From Paracidovorax oryzae ATCC 19882 (GTDB taxonomy: Bacteria; Pseudomonadota; Gammaproteobacteria; Burkholderiales; Burkholderiaceae_C), in the NCBI RefSeq assembly GCF_000687165.1, contig NZ_JMKU01000014.1, positions 99,715 through 163,714 of the forward strand: DNA of 64,000 bases, read 5' to 3'. The translations under genes and the position numbers were made by a program. The notes beneath the pieces were generated by a model, which was given only the letters and a program-made list of their open reading frames with translations, had not been told where the DNA came from and searched no databases. Positions 9,917-19,587 of the stretch are shown here, piece by piece (the first letter of the stretch is position 1; every line of letters starts with the position of its first letter).

Positions 9917-12091
9917 ATGACCTTTCTGCAATTCCCCTCTCTCCGCCGCAGCAGCTCCGCCGGAGAAGCCTCGTCTTCCGGCGCCGCCTCGCCTTCGCAG
10001 TCTCCGGTGTCATCCGGCAGCCGCCGGCACGCTTCCGGCGGCCTGACGGAGCCGCTGCTGCGCCAGCGCGCGGCTGAAGAGCCGGACGGCGCGCCCCCGG
10101 CTGCTGCGGCCAGTGCGCCGCACCGCAATGCGCGGCTGCGTGGCGCGGTGCTGCGGCAGATGCTCGCCGCAGAGCGCACCCGCGCGGGCCACCGCCTCGC
10201 GCAGGCGGATGCATTGCACGGCACCCAGGCCCGCCGCGACGCCCGCACGCAGGCGAACCTGGCCACGCTGGCGCGCCAGGCCGTGCTGCAGGTGCGGCTG
10301 AACCGCGTGCAGCGGGATGCCTACGTCGCACGGCTCAAGGAAGTGATTTCCACCGACCAGTTCCAGCACCCCATGGCGCTCAAGGGCGCCGTCGGCCGCG
10401 GACCGGACCAGCGCCTGGCCTCCCCGGACAAGGCCATCCAGGCCGTGCTCGACTATGTGCAGGCGAAGCATCCGCAAGAGGCCGCCCGCCTCGACCTGCA
10501 GGGCACCACCGAACTGCGGTTGCCGCTGGAGGCCGACATCCTCCTGAACGCCTGGGAGTTCTCCGCAGGCTGCAAGGTACGGGAAATCCACCTGGCCGAC
10601 GGCGGCACGGAGGAAGCCGACATCGATCTCTCCACCTATGCGGCGCGCGAGGCGATCAAGAAGGGGGCGGCGGCTTTCGGCGAAGAGGCCCGGCTGCGCC
10701 CGGTCAGCCTCAAGGACGTGGAGCCCTCCAGCGAAGCGGAGGACGCGCACCTCACGCCGGCTCCCGGGCTGGAAGGGAACCCGGAAAAGCACCCGTTCGC
10801 CTTCCTGCAGGGCGTGCGCTACCAGGCAGAGTCGGACCATGCGGACCTGCAGGCACTGGTCAACCGGTGTTTGGGAGCCAGCGATCCCGTCACCCTCGAG
10901 CTCCGCGGTCGCATGGGCGCACAGGCCGTCAATGCCGTGCTGACCCAGAAGCAGTTCACGCCCGCCCTGGGCTGGAGCATGCTGGCGAGCCTGGTGGGCA
11001 GCGGCGGCCTGGCCTATGCGCTGGACGTCGTGGCCTGGGGCGCGGTGATGGGCCAGGTCTCCGCCGCCCTCGGCGAGGACCATCCCGCGACCCGCATGAC
11101 GGAAGTGCTGCTGGCATCGCTCACGCCCCTGTTCGCGGAAACCGTGGACTCCCTCGTCATCAAGCGCCTGCTCGGCACGTTCCAGAACGAGCCCCTGCTG
11201 CCGGAAACCTTCGCGGAATTCATGGACGACCTGAAGGACTCCGCGATTTCCGGCACCATCGCGGCCCTCGGCTCCATTCCAAACAATGTGGCCGGCCTGA
11301 CACAGCGCTGGGCCATGGAGCCCGTCAGCATGGTCACCAACCAGATCGCCGTCTCCACCTCGGGTGCCATGGTACCGCGGGAAATCGCGGCGGCCCATGG
11401 CGAGATGGCGACGGGGGTCCTGGAGCGCATGAACGAGGGCTTCTTCCCGGCCCCCGGCCTGGAGCCGGCCGCCGAAGCCAGCGAGGCCCAGGCCCGGCGC
11501 GCGCTGGCCGACCACGCCATGGCGGACACGCGGGGCGCGCTGGAGGCGGCGCCTGGGCACGGGCTGGCCATCAACTCGATGGGCATCGGCTCGGTGATCA
11601 GCCTGCTCACGGGCTTCCTGCCGTTCGACACCATGGCCCGAGCCCACGTGCTGCCGACCGTGGTGCAGAAGATCGTCACCATCATGGTCAACACGCCCAC
11701 GGAAGTGCTCAGCCTGGGCGCAGGCATCCTGACCGGCAACCACCTCGGCGGCATCGGCGGCAAGCTCACCACGGATGCCGAGAAGAACCGCCGCATCATC
11801 GAGCTCATCGCCCACAAGGCGGTCGAGCGGCTCGGGCAGGCGCAGCCGGGCGGGGCCCGGGGCATCGAGATCACCGAGGCGGAACTGCAAGCCATCGAAC
11901 ACCCCTCCCTGGCGCTCACTTTCCCGGCCGGGCGGACCATCGTCAACACGATGAACGGCGTGGCCGACATGGTGTCGCGCTGCTGGGGCGCCCTGCGCGG
12001 CGTGCCCGACGAGCGCCCCGGGGAGCAGGTGGACACGGGCGCGCTGCTGCAGCGCATGGCAGGCCAGGGCCGCCATTCCGCGCCGGTGTGA
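9917..12091 (+). CDS. Candidate type III secreted effector, 724 aa, family not recognised
   Basis: I do not recognise a characterised domain. The first 40 residues contain 14 serines and no acidic residue except Glu17, typical of a type III secretion signal, and a perfect PIP box plus -10 box precede the gene. A helical, Arg/Gln/Ala-rich region follows (about 70-145). Two long hydrophobic patches occur: residues ~349-385 ([20 protein letters not shown] onward) and ~553-608, the latter containing [15 protein letters not shown] and [11 protein letters not shown]. These could insert in a host membrane. There is no Sec signal. The gene is monocistronic, between chaC and pdxH. Expression under HrpX and injection into plant cells are inferences from the promoter and the N-terminus. 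Confidence 0.7.
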   Translation: MTFLQFPSLRRSSSAGEASSSGAASPSQSPVSSGSRRHASGGLTEPLLRQRAAEEPDGAPPAAAASAPHRNARLRGAVLRQMLAAERTRAGHRLAQADALHGTQARRDARTQANLATLARQAVLQVRLNRVQRDAYVARLKEVISTDQFQHPMALKGAVGRGPDQRLASPDKAIQAVLDYVQAKHPQEAARLDLQGTTELRLPLEADILLNAWEFSAGCKVREIHLADGGTEEADIDLSTYAAREAIKKGAAAFGEEARLRPVSLKDVEPSSEAEDAHLTPAPGLEGNPEKHPFAFLQGVRYQAESDHADLQALVNRCLGASDPVTLELRGRMGAQAVNAVLTQKQFTPALGWSMLASLVGSGGLAYALDVVAWGAVMGQVSAALGEDHPATRMTEVLLASLTPLFAETVDSLVIKRLLGTFQNEPLLPETFAEFMDDLKDSAISGTIAALGSIPNNVAGLTQRWAMEPVSMVTNQIAVSTSGAMVPREIAAAHGEMATGVLERMNEGFFPAPGLEPAAEASEAQARRALADHAMADTRGALEAAPGHGLAINSMGIGSVISLLTGFLPFDTMARAHVLPTVVQKIVTIMVNTPTEVLSLGAGILTGNHLGGIGGKLTTDAEKNRRIIELIAHKAVERLGQAQPGGARGIEITEAELQAIEHPSLALTFPAGRTIVNTMNGVADMVSRCWGALRGVPDERPGEQVDTGALLQRMAGQGRHSAPV

Positions 12092-12146
12092 CGCAGGCAT
12101 CCCCTGCGCGGCACGGCGGCGGGCGGAAGGCATGCACAATCGCGGC

Positions 12147-12809
12147 ATGTCTTCCCCCTCCTCCCCGTTGTCGTCCTCCATCGCCGACCTGCGCAAGAGC
12201 TACGAGCGCGCTGAACTCGGCGAGGAGGCCTCCCATGCCGATCCGCTGCGGCAGTTCGACCAGTGGCTGCAGGAAGCGATGGCTGCGCAGGTGCCCGAAC
12301 CCAATGCCATGACGCTGGCCACGGTGGGCGCCGACCTGCGTCCGAGCTCGCGCATCGTGCTCATCAAGGGCTACGACGAGCGCGGCATCGTCTGGTACAC
12401 CAACTACGAGAGCCGCAAGGGCCGGCAGCTGGCCGGCAACCCGTACGCGGCACTGCAGTTCCACTGGGTCGAGCTCGAGCGCGTGGTGCGCATCGAGGGC
12501 CGGGTGGAGAAAGTGAGCGATGCGGAGAGCGACGCGTACTTTGCAAGCCGGCCGCTGGATTCGCGCATCGGCGCCTGGGCGAGCCCGCAGAGCGAGGTGA
12601 TCTCCGGCCGGGGCGTGCTGGTGGCCAATGCCGCGAAGTACGGTGCGCAGTTCCTGCTGCAGCCGCCCCGCCCGCCGCACTGGGGCGGCTACCGGCTGAA
12701 GCCCGACCGCTGGGAGTTCTGGCAGGGCCGCAAGAGCCGCCTGCACGACCGGCTCTGCTACCGGGAGGAAACTCCCGGCGCCTGGGTGCGAGAGCGCCTC
12801 GCGCCCTGA
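12147..12809 (+). CDS. pdxH: Pyridoxamine 5'-phosphate oxidase
   Basis: FMN enzyme that oxidises pyridoxine/pyridoxamine 5'-phosphate to pyridoxal phosphate. The 220-residue product shows the full family series: [106 protein letters not shown], and the C-terminal substrate/FMN stretch [26 protein letters not shown]. The ATG at 12147 ([11 protein letters not shown]) is preferred to the one at 12132. Confidence 0.95.
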   Translation: MSSPSSPLSSSIADLRKSYERAELGEEASHADPLRQFDQWLQEAMAAQVPEPNAMTLATVGADLRPSSRIVLIKGYDERGIVWYTNYESRKGRQLAGNPYAALQFHWVELERVVRIEGRVEKVSDAESDAYFASRPLDSRIGAWASPQSEVISGRGVLVANAAKYGAQFLLQPPRPPHWGGYRLKPDRWEFWQGRKSRLHDRLCYREETPGAWVRERLAP

Positions 12810-12838
12810 CTGCGGTTTCCGGAGTATCGTCGGCCGGT

Positions 12839-14365
12839 ATGAAGAAACTTCTTTCCCTGGCCGCCGCAGCCGCCCTCGCTGCCTGTGCCGGCGCCCATGC
12901 CGCCGAACTGTCCGCCGCCTCCGCCGAGCATTTCGCGCAGGCCGGCTACCGCGAATACTTCGATCTGCTGAAACTGCCCAATGACGCCATCGTCCCGGCA
13001 GACGTGCGCAGGAACGTGGAGTTTCTCGAGGCGTCCTTCCGCAAGCGCGGTTTCGTGACCCGCCAGCTGGAGAACGACGGCAAGCCCATGCTGTTCGCCG
13101 AACTGCCGGGCGCCGATCCGCAGCGCAAGACCGTGCTGTTCTACATGCACCTCGACGGGCAGCCCGTCATCCCCGAGCAGTGGGCGCAGAAGAGTCCGTG
13201 GGTTCCCGTGCTCAAGCGCCGCTCGGCGGCGGGTGAATGGGAAGAGATCGATTCCGCACAGCTCCTCGAAGGCCGGGTCGATCCGGAATGGCGCGTGTTC
13301 GGCCGCTCGTCCGCGGACGACAAGGCGCCGATCATGATGTTCCTCTCGGCCATCGATGCCATCCAGGCTGGTTCCGCCACGCTGGGGGTGAACGTGAAGG
13401 TGGTGCTCGACAGCGAGGAAGAGAAGGGCTCGCCGTCCATCGGCACGGTGATGGCCGCCCACCGCGAGCTGCTGCGCTCCGATGCCATCGTCATCCACGA
13501 CGGCCCGATGCACGCCACCAACCGCCCGACGCTGATCTTCGGCAACCGCGGCGCGGCCCAGGCGACCCTGACCGTGTACGGCGCCAAGGTGGCGCTGCAC
13601 AGCGGGCATTACGGCAACTACTCGCCCAACCCCGCGCAACGCCTGGCGACGCTGCTGGCGTCGATGAAGGACGACCAAGGCCGTGTGACCGTGCCGGGCT
13701 ACTACGACCATGTCAGGCTCGGCGACGCAGAGCGCAGGATCATGGCCGCGGTGCCCGACGACGAGGGCGCGATGCGCAAGCGCCTGGGCATCGCGAAGCC
13801 CGACAGCGTCGGTGCGAACTACCAGGAGGCGATGCAGTATCCGTCGCTCAACGTGCGCGGAATGGCCTCGGCCGCGGTGGGCGACAAGGTCGCCAACATC
13901 GTGCCGCATACCGCCGTCGCCGAACTCGACCTGCGGACCACGCCCGATTCGGACGCCCGCTACCTCGGCCAGCGCATCGAGGCGCACATCCGCCAGCAGG
14001 GCTACCACCTGGTGAAGGGCCAGCCGAGCGACGAGGACCGGGCCCGCTACGAGAAGCTGGCCAGCTTCTCCTACCAGAGCGAAGGCGGGGACGCCGCCGG
14101 CACGCCGATCGATTCGGCCGTGGGCCAGTGGGCGTACCAGGCGATGGCCGGGACCTTCGGCGCGCAGCCCGGACCGGTGCGCATCCGGATGATGGGCGGC
14201 ACCGTGCCCACGGCGGAAATCGTCAAGGTGCTCGACGTGCCCTTCGTCATCGTGCCCCTGGTGAATGCCGACAACAACCAGCATGCCAGCAACGAGAACA
14301 TGCGCATGGGCAACTACATCGACGGTATCCGCACCGTCCATGGCCTGCTGACACGGCCTTTCTGA
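12839..14365 (+). CDS. M20-family metallopeptidase, exported
   Basis: A 508-residue di-zinc peptidase homologue. The N-terminus (MKKLLSLAAAAALAACAGAHA) is an export signal; LAAC could be a lipobox, or cleavage may follow AHA. Metal-site motifs are in place: FYMHLDGQPV (His/Asp), SSADDKAPI (bridging Asp region), DSEEEKGSPS (catalytic Glu pair) and VALHSGHYGN with the dimer-interface His. The C-terminal NADNNQHASNENMRMGNYIDGI supplies the last His. Such proteins cleave dipeptides or acylated amino acids; the substrate is not evident. Export is unusual compared with cytoplasmic PepT/DapE. Confidence 0.88.
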   Translation: MKKLLSLAAAAALAACAGAHAAELSAASAEHFAQAGYREYFDLLKLPNDAIVPADVRRNVEFLEASFRKRGFVTRQLENDGKPMLFAELPGADPQRKTVLFYMHLDGQPVIPEQWAQKSPWVPVLKRRSAAGEWEEIDSAQLLEGRVDPEWRVFGRSSADDKAPIMMFLSAIDAIQAGSATLGVNVKVVLDSEEEKGSPSIGTVMAAHRELLRSDAIVIHDGPMHATNRPTLIFGNRGAAQATLTVYGAKVALHSGHYGNYSPNPAQRLATLLASMKDDQGRVTVPGYYDHVRLGDAERRIMAAVPDDEGAMRKRLGIAKPDSVGANYQEAMQYPSLNVRGMASAAVGDKVANIVPHTAVAELDLRTTPDSDARYLGQRIEAHIRQQGYHLVKGQPSDEDRARYEKLASFSYQSEGGDAAGTPIDSAVGQWAYQAMAGTFGAQPGPVRIRMMGGTVPTAEIVKVLDVPFVIVPLVNADNNQHASNENMRMGNYIDGIRTVHGLLTRPF

Positions 14366-14389
14366 ACCCGCAGGCCACCGGGCATGGGC

Positions 14390-15343
14390 TCAGTGCCAGA
14401 GCCGCTGGGCCAGCAGCAGCATGATCGGCACGGTGACTAGCGCCAGCGTGGTCGAGAGCGCGATGCTGGCCGACACCTCGTCCTGCATGGTGCCGTAGCG
14501 CTGGGTGAAGAGGAACACATTGGCGCCCACCGGCAGGGCCGCGGCCGTGAACATCACCGCTATCGAAAGGCCGGACAGGCCCATGCCCCAGGCCAGCGCG
14601 AACAGCAGCAGCGGGTGGGCGATGTTCTTGACCACGGCGATGCCCAGCGCCTCCCGCGCATGGTGGCCGACCTTGGTGTAGGCCAGGGTCACGCCCACCA
14701 GCAGCAGCGACATGGGGCCGAGCGCGGTGCCCAGCACCTGCAGCGGCTTGTCGATCACCTCCGGCAACACGAGGCCGGTCTGGCCGAACAACAGGCCTGC
14801 CAGGATGGGCAATGGCACCGGGTGCACGATGCCGTTGCGCACCGCCTGCAGCACGGTGTGCAGTACCGGGCGCGGCGTGCTGCGGCCCGAGCGCTGGTTT
14901 TCACGCGCCTCGGCCAGCTCGAACACGACCGTGGCGGCCGTGAGCAGCACGAGCGCATGCAGCGAGATCAGGGTGAAGAGGGTCACCAGCCCTTCCTTGC
15001 CGTACACCAGCCCGACCAGCGGCACGCCGATCATGATGTTGTTGCTGAACATGTTGGCCAGGCCGCGCGCCGCCGCGCGGGTGGAAAAGCCCGCGAAGGC
15101 CATGGTGACGATGAACACCAGGCTCGCCGCCAGGAAATACAGCGCCACCGGCTCGAAGTTGAGGTCCTGCACCCGCACCGCGCCCATGGTGCGGAACAGC
15201 AGTGCCGGCGTGAGCACCAGGAAGACGATGTTGGAGAGGTCCTTGATGGCCGTGGCACGCACCCAGCCGATGCGGGCCGCGAAGAAGCCGATGGCGATGC
15301 AGAGGATGACGGGAACGAGGGAGGCGAAGACGGGAGAGTTCAC
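14390..15343 (-). CDS. Auxin-efflux-carrier (AEC) family transporter
   Basis: A 317-residue membrane protein with about ten spans. The features FASLVPVILCIAIGFFAARIGWV, DLSNIVFLVLTPALLFRTMG, the mid-protein NNIMIGVPLVGLVYG and the final TTLALVTVPIMLLLAQRLW are standard for the AEC family, which exports small carboxylates or similar. The start is GTG at 15343 (VNSPVFASLVPV), 13 bp after the stop of the upstream S41 gene, so both are probably co-transcribed. The longer frame upstream of this start lacks any family similarity. Confidence 0.87.
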   Translation of the reverse strand: MNSPVFASLVPVILCIAIGFFAARIGWVRATAIKDLSNIVFLVLTPALLFRTMGAVRVQDLNFEPVALYFLAASLVFIVTMAFAGFSTRAAARGLANMFSNNIMIGVPLVGLVYGKEGLVTLFTLISLHALVLLTAATVVFELAEARENQRSGRSTPRPVLHTVLQAVRNGIVHPVPLPILAGLLFGQTGLVLPEVIDKPLQVLGTALGPMSLLLVGVTLAYTKVGHHAREALGIAVVKNIAHPLLLFALAWGMGLSGLSIAVMFTAAALPVGANVFLFTQRYGTMQDEVSASIALSTTLALVTVPIMLLLAQRLWH

Positions 15344-15356
15344 GGGCGGATGCGAG

Positions 15357-16526
15357 TCACTTTTGCAGGGACGCCATCGCCGCCTGCAGCGTGCTCTGCG
15401 CAGAGGGATCCGCCACGATCTGGTCCGGCGCCACGCCGTTTCCCTGGATGCTCCGGCCGCCCGGGGAGATCCAGTAGGCCGTCGTGAACTTGATCGCACC
15501 CTTTTGCATCGGGCGGATGGTCTGGATGCTGCCGCGCCCCGCCGTGGGCCGGCCGAAGACCCGTGCCCGCCGGTGGTCCTGCAGGGCGGCCGCGACGATT
15601 TCCGCGCCCGACGCCGTGTCGGCATCCACCAATACCGCCAGCGCCATCGTGCGGATCTGCGGCGGCAGGTTCTCCAGCGGATCCTGCCGGCTTGCGCCCC
15701 GGTAGGCATCGGGGGTGGCCAGGTAGGTGGCGCCGGCCTGCGCCCCCGCGCCGGAAGTCTTCATGACCACCGTATCCCTGGGCAGGAACATGGAGGCGAT
15801 GCCCACCGTCGATTCGACGAGGCCTCCCGGGCAACCGCGCAGATCCAGGATCATGGCATTGAACGGTTCCGCCTGCCACGCCCCGGCGATCGCTTCCGCG
15901 GCCTCCTGCAGCGCCGAGGCGTTGAAGTGCGGCACGCGCAATTGCGCCATGCCGGGTGCCGGCCGCGACAGCGACACCCTGGGGGCCGCATAGGCCCGTC
16001 GCTCGACCGCAATGGTGAGGACGGACAGCGAGGACTCGCGGAATACGGTCAGCGCCACCGTGCTGCCGGCGGGACCGTACAGGAGCTGACGGACCCTGGC
16101 GGGCTCCAGCCCCTTCACCCGCGCGCCATCGACCGCATACAGCCGGTCGCCGGAAGCGATGCCCGCCTGCGCGGCCGGACTGCCCTCCAGCGGGACGAGT
16201 TGGTATTGGTGGTCGCGGTAACGGAGCTGGACCCCGATGGCCTCCGCGTCGGGGGCTGCAGGTTGGCGCTGCACCTCGAGCTCCGCGGCCGTGAAGTACT
16301 CGCCGCTGTCCGGATCCGCCTCACGCACCATGCCCTTGGTCGCCGCGACGAGCAGTGCGCGGTCGTCCGGCTTCTCCACCAGGGATGTCTGTAGTTCGCG
16401 GTACACGCTGGCGAGGATCTGCAGTTCCTCCTTCGGTATCGGTCCGGCGGGCTGGGCGGCGGCGTGCGCCGACGCGAACAGGGCCAGAAGGAAGGCACAG
16501 GCGGAATGGAGCGGTGGGGGAGTCAT
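15357..16526 (-). CDS. S41 (C-terminal processing) peptidase homologue with catalytic Lys replaced by Arg
   Basis: A 389-residue exported protein with signal peptide (cut near AHAAAQ), a PDZ domain (about residues 95-180, EGSPAAQAGIASGDRLYAVDG) and a tail-specific protease domain (about 185-389). Seen: FNAMILDLRGCPGG, the Ser motif VLVDADTASGAEI with Ser306, and GRPTAGRGSIQT. In CtpA/Prc the Ser/Lys dyad is 25 residues apart; here Ser306 is followed exactly 25 residues later by Arg331 in GRG instead of GKG. Proteolytic activity is thus doubtful unless another base substitutes; a binding or scaffold role in the periplasm is possible. It lies directly upstream of the AEC transporter. Confidence 0.82.
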   Translation of the reverse strand: MTPPPLHSACAFLLALFASAHAAAQPAGPIPKEELQILASVYRELQTSLVEKPDDRALLVAATKGMVREADPDSGEYFTAAELEVQRQPAAPDAEAIGVQLRYRDHQYQLVPLEGSPAAQAGIASGDRLYAVDGARVKGLEPARVRQLLYGPAGSTVALTVFRESSLSVLTIAVERRAYAAPRVSLSRPAPGMAQLRVPHFNASALQEAAEAIAGAWQAEPFNAMILDLRGCPGGLVESTVGIASMFLPRDTVVMKTSGAGAQAGATYLATPDAYRGASRQDPLENLPPQIRTMALAVLVDADTASGAEIVAAALQDHRRARVFGRPTAGRGSIQTIRPMQKGAIKFTTAYWISPGGRSIQGNGVAPDQIVADPSAQSTLQAAMASLQK

Positions 16527-16693
16527 GTGGAAAGGTCGGGGGCGTCGCGCGACGGAGGATTATCCCGCGTGCAGGCCGCGTGCCGGCCCACCGCATGGCA
16601 TGCCGCCGAGCCCCCCAAAAACCGCAGCTTCGTCGCTCTGCGCCCCGCTTTTCCCAACCGGCCGTGCGGTGCCGCATGGTGCAATTGCCTGCA

Positions 16694-18184
16694 ATGAAGC
16701 CGATCGTTCCCATGACTGCGCCCCTCATCGAACGCCTGGCCCGCGACGGCCGCCTGGACCGCATCTTCGTCGATGGCGGCTGGCGCCGGCCGGAGGGAAC
16801 GTCCCGTGCGACCGTCATCGACCCTTCCACGCAGCAGCCGCTGGCGGACATCGTGCTGGGCGATGCCCGGGACGCCGCTGCAGCGATCGCCGCGGCCCGG
16901 CGCGCCTTCCCGGCCTGGTCCGCAACCACGCCGCTGCAGCGTGCGGACCTGCTGGGCCGGCTGCATGCCCTGGTCCTGGAGCGTGCGGAAGCGTTCGCCC
17001 AGGCGATCTCGCTGGAAATGGGATCCGCCATCGCCGTGGCGCGCGGCGCGCAGGTCCCGATTGCCGCGGAGCACCTGCGCGTGGCCCGCGACCTGGCGGC
17101 CAGCCATCCCTTCGTCACCCACCGCGGCGGCATGGCCATCGTGCGCGAGGCCATCGGTGTCTGCGGCCTGATCACGCCCTGGAACTGGCCGCTCTACCAG
17201 ATCACCGCCAAGGTGGGCCCGGCGCTGGCCGCTGGATGCACCGTGGTGCTCAAGCCCAGCGAGCTGTCCCCGTTCAGCGCGATGCTCTTCGCCGAGGCGG
17301 TGCAGGACGCGGGGATACCCGCCGGCGTGTTCAACCTCGTGGCCGGCGAAGGCCCGGAGGTGGGGGCCGCGCTGGCGTCCCATCCCGACGTGGACATGGT
17401 CTCGATCACCGGCTCCACGCGGGCGGGCGTACTCGTCGCCCAGGCGGCCGCGCCCACGGTCAAGCGCGTGGCCCAGGAACTGGGCGGAAAGTCCCCCAAC
17501 GTCATCCTGCCGGATGCCGATCTTTCCGTGGCCGTGCCGGCCGGCGTGGCGGCAGGCATGCGCAACGTGGGCCAGTCCTGCAGCGCCCCGACGCGCATGG
17601 TCGTGCCGCGCGACCGACTCGCCGAAGCCGAGCGCCTCGCGGCCGAGGCCGTGTCGCGCATGGTCGTCGGCGATCCCCGCTCGGAGCGAACCACGCACGG
17701 CCCGGTGGCCAACCAGGCCCAGTTCCAACGCGTGCAGGAAATGATCGCCGCCGGTATCGAGGAAGGTGCGCGCCTGGTCTGCGGCGGCCCCGGCCGTCCG
17801 GCGGGCCTGGAGCGCGGCTTCTACGCGCGCCCGACCATCTTCTCCGACGTGCACCAGCGGATGCGGATCGCCCAGGAGGAAATCTTCGGGCCGGTGCTCG
17901 TTCTCATTCCCTACGACACGGTCGATGAAGCCGTGGACATCGCCAACGACACGATCTACGGCCTGGGCGCCCACGTGCAGGGCGCGGACCTGGCGGCGGC
18001 CCGGGCGGTCGCGATGCGGATCCGTGCCGGGCAGGTGCACATCAACAACCCCGCCTGGAGCCCGCATGCCCCCTTCGGCGGCTACAGGCAATCGGGCAAC
18101 GGGCGCGAGTACGGCGTCGAGGGTCTCCACGAGTACCTGGAGACCAAGGCGATCCTGGGCTGGGCCGGGGAGCCGGACGCATGA
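16694..18184 (+). CDS. NAD(P)-dependent aldehyde dehydrogenase
   Basis: A 496-residue ALDH-superfamily enzyme oxidising an aldehyde to a carboxylate. Key motifs: CGLITPWNWPLYQITAKVGPALAAGCTVVLKPSELSP (cofactor region), ITGSTRAGVLVAQ, the catalytic-Glu stretch VAQELGGKSPNVIL, the catalytic Cys in NVGQSCSAPTRMV, and AQEEIFGPVLVLIPYD. ATG at 16694 or 16712 are both possible. Its last 4 bases overlap the following FAD oxidoreductase gene (ATGA). The pair therefore looks like an amine or amino-alcohol oxidation module: the oxidase generates an aldehyde which this enzyme clears. The substrate is not identified. Confidence 0.92.
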   Translation: MKPIVPMTAPLIERLARDGRLDRIFVDGGWRRPEGTSRATVIDPSTQQPLADIVLGDARDAAAAIAAARRAFPAWSATTPLQRADLLGRLHALVLERAEAFAQAISLEMGSAIAVARGAQVPIAAEHLRVARDLAASHPFVTHRGGMAIVREAIGVCGLITPWNWPLYQITAKVGPALAAGCTVVLKPSELSPFSAMLFAEAVQDAGIPAGVFNLVAGEGPEVGAALASHPDVDMVSITGSTRAGVLVAQAAAPTVKRVAQELGGKSPNVILPDADLSVAVPAGVAAGMRNVGQSCSAPTRMVVPRDRLAEAERLAAEAVSRMVVGDPRSERTTHGPVANQAQFQRVQEMIAAGIEEGARLVCGGPGRPAGLERGFYARPTIFSDVHQRMRIAQEEIFGPVLVLIPYDTVDEAVDIANDTIYGLGAHVQGADLAAARAVAMRIRAGQVHINNPAWSPHAPFGGYRQSGNGREYGVEGLHEYLETKAILGWAGEPDA

Positions 18185-19581
18185 CCACCGCATCGCTGCC
18201 CCGGCGCCCAGCACCATCCCTGCGTTCCGTTCCGACCGAAAAGCGAGATCCCTCCATGCACCAGCCGCTGCGCCTCATCGAGACGTCGTCCCCCCTGCCC
18301 ACCAGCGCCGATGCCGTCGTGATCGGTGGCGGGATCATCGGCGTCTTCACTGCGTACTACCTGGCGCGCAGGGGCATGTCGGTCGCCCTGGTCGAAAAGG
18401 GCTGGATCGGCGCGGAACAGTCCAGCCGCAACTGGGGATGGTGCCGGCAGCAGAACCGCGACGCCCGGGAACTGCCCATGGCCACCAAGAGCCTGGAACT
18501 CTGGGAGCAGTTCACCGCCGAGTCCGGCGAAGACACGGGTTTCCGGCGCTGTGGCCTGTTCTACCTGAGCAACGACGAGGCCGAACTCGACCGCTGGGCC
18601 CGCTGGGGCGTCTTCGCGAAGTCCGCCGGCGTGGTCACCCACATGCTGAGCGCCGAGGAAGCCACGCGGCGCGGCAGCGCTACGGGCCGGCCCTGGAAAG
18701 GCGGCGTGCTCTCCCCCAGCGACGGCACCGCCGATCCCGCCAAGGCCGCTCCAGCCGCTGCCGCCGCATTCATGAAGCTCGGCGGCACCGTGCACCAGAA
18801 CTGCGCCGCCCGGGGCATCGAGCTGCAGGGCGGGCGCGTCAGCGGCGTGGTCACCGAAGCCGGCACCATCCGCACGCGCATCGCCATCTACGCCGGGGGC
18901 GCATGGGCCTCCTCGTTCTGCCGCCAGCTGGGAGTCCGCTTTCCCCAGGCGACGGTCCGCCAGTCCATCGTGCGCGTCTCGGCGGTCGCCGAGGCACTGC
19001 CCGATACGCTGCACACGGCAGGCGTGTCCCTCACCCGGCGCAGCGACGGCAGCTACACGCTGGCGATCAGCGGACGTGGCCGGGTGGACCCGACGCCACA
19101 GCTGCTGCGCTTCGCGCCGCAGTTCGTCCCGATGTTCGCCAAGCGCTGGCGCAATGTGTTCCCCGGCGGCCTGGAGGGCATCCGGGGCGGCCATGAGACG
19201 CTGGGCCGCTGGCGCCTCGATGCGACGACGCCCATGGAACGCATGCGCGTGCTCGATCCGAAGGCGGACCCGGCGGCCGTGCGGGAAACCCACCGCCGGG
19301 CCGTCGCCCTGCTGCCGGCGCTGCGGGAGGCGCAGATCGCCAACGCCTGGGCCGGCTACGTGGACAGCACGCCCGACGGCGTGCCGGGCATCGGCGAGGT
19401 ACAGGGCATCCCCGGGTTCATCCTCGCCGCCGGGTTCTCCGGCCACGGTTTCGGCATCGGGCCGGGGGCCGGCCACCTGATCGCCGACCTCGCCAGCGGC
19501 GACACACCCATCTTCGATCCCCGCCCCTACGATCCCGAGCGGTTCCGGCACTCGGCATGGGGCAAGGTCGCGGATTTCTAG
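18181..19581 (+). CDS. FAD-dependent oxidoreductase (DAO/glycine-oxidase family)
   Basis: A 466-residue flavoprotein. The FAD-binding Rossmann motif is ADAVVIGGGIIGVFTAYYLARRGMSVALVEKG, followed by QSSRNWGWCRQQNRDARELPMA, the insert typical of D-amino-acid/amine oxidases. The C-terminus has STPDGVPGIGEV and LAAGFSGHGFGIGPGAGHLIADL, the second FAD loop. The ATG at 18181 overlaps the ALDH stop; the ATG at 18256 (MHQPLRLIETSS) is an alternative that begins about 20 residues before the GxGxxG, as in most relatives. It probably oxidises a secondary amine or amino acid upstream of the ALDH. Confidence 0.9.
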   Translation: MTTASLPRRPAPSLRSVPTEKRDPSMHQPLRLIETSSPLPTSADAVVIGGGIIGVFTAYYLARRGMSVALVEKGWIGAEQSSRNWGWCRQQNRDARELPMATKSLELWEQFTAESGEDTGFRRCGLFYLSNDEAELDRWARWGVFAKSAGVVTHMLSAEEATRRGSATGRPWKGGVLSPSDGTADPAKAAPAAAAAFMKLGGTVHQNCAARGIELQGGRVSGVVTEAGTIRTRIAIYAGGAWASSFCRQLGVRFPQATVRQSIVRVSAVAEALPDTLHTAGVSLTRRSDGSYTLAISGRGRVDPTPQLLRFAPQFVPMFAKRWRNVFPGGLEGIRGGHETLGRWRLDATTPMERMRVLDPKADPAAVRETHRRAVALLPALREAQIANAWAGYVDSTPDGVPGIGEVQGIPGFILAAGFSGHGFGIGPGAGHLIADLASGDTPIFDPRPYDPERFRHSAWGKVADF

Positions 19582-19587
19582 GCGACC

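Noticed and set aside
10010..12196. A 728-codon open frame on the minus strand opposite the effector candidate
   Set aside because: High GC content keeps the antisense frame open. Its translation is His/Arg/Gly-rich without any domain, while the plus-strand gene has a promoter and a sensible composition.
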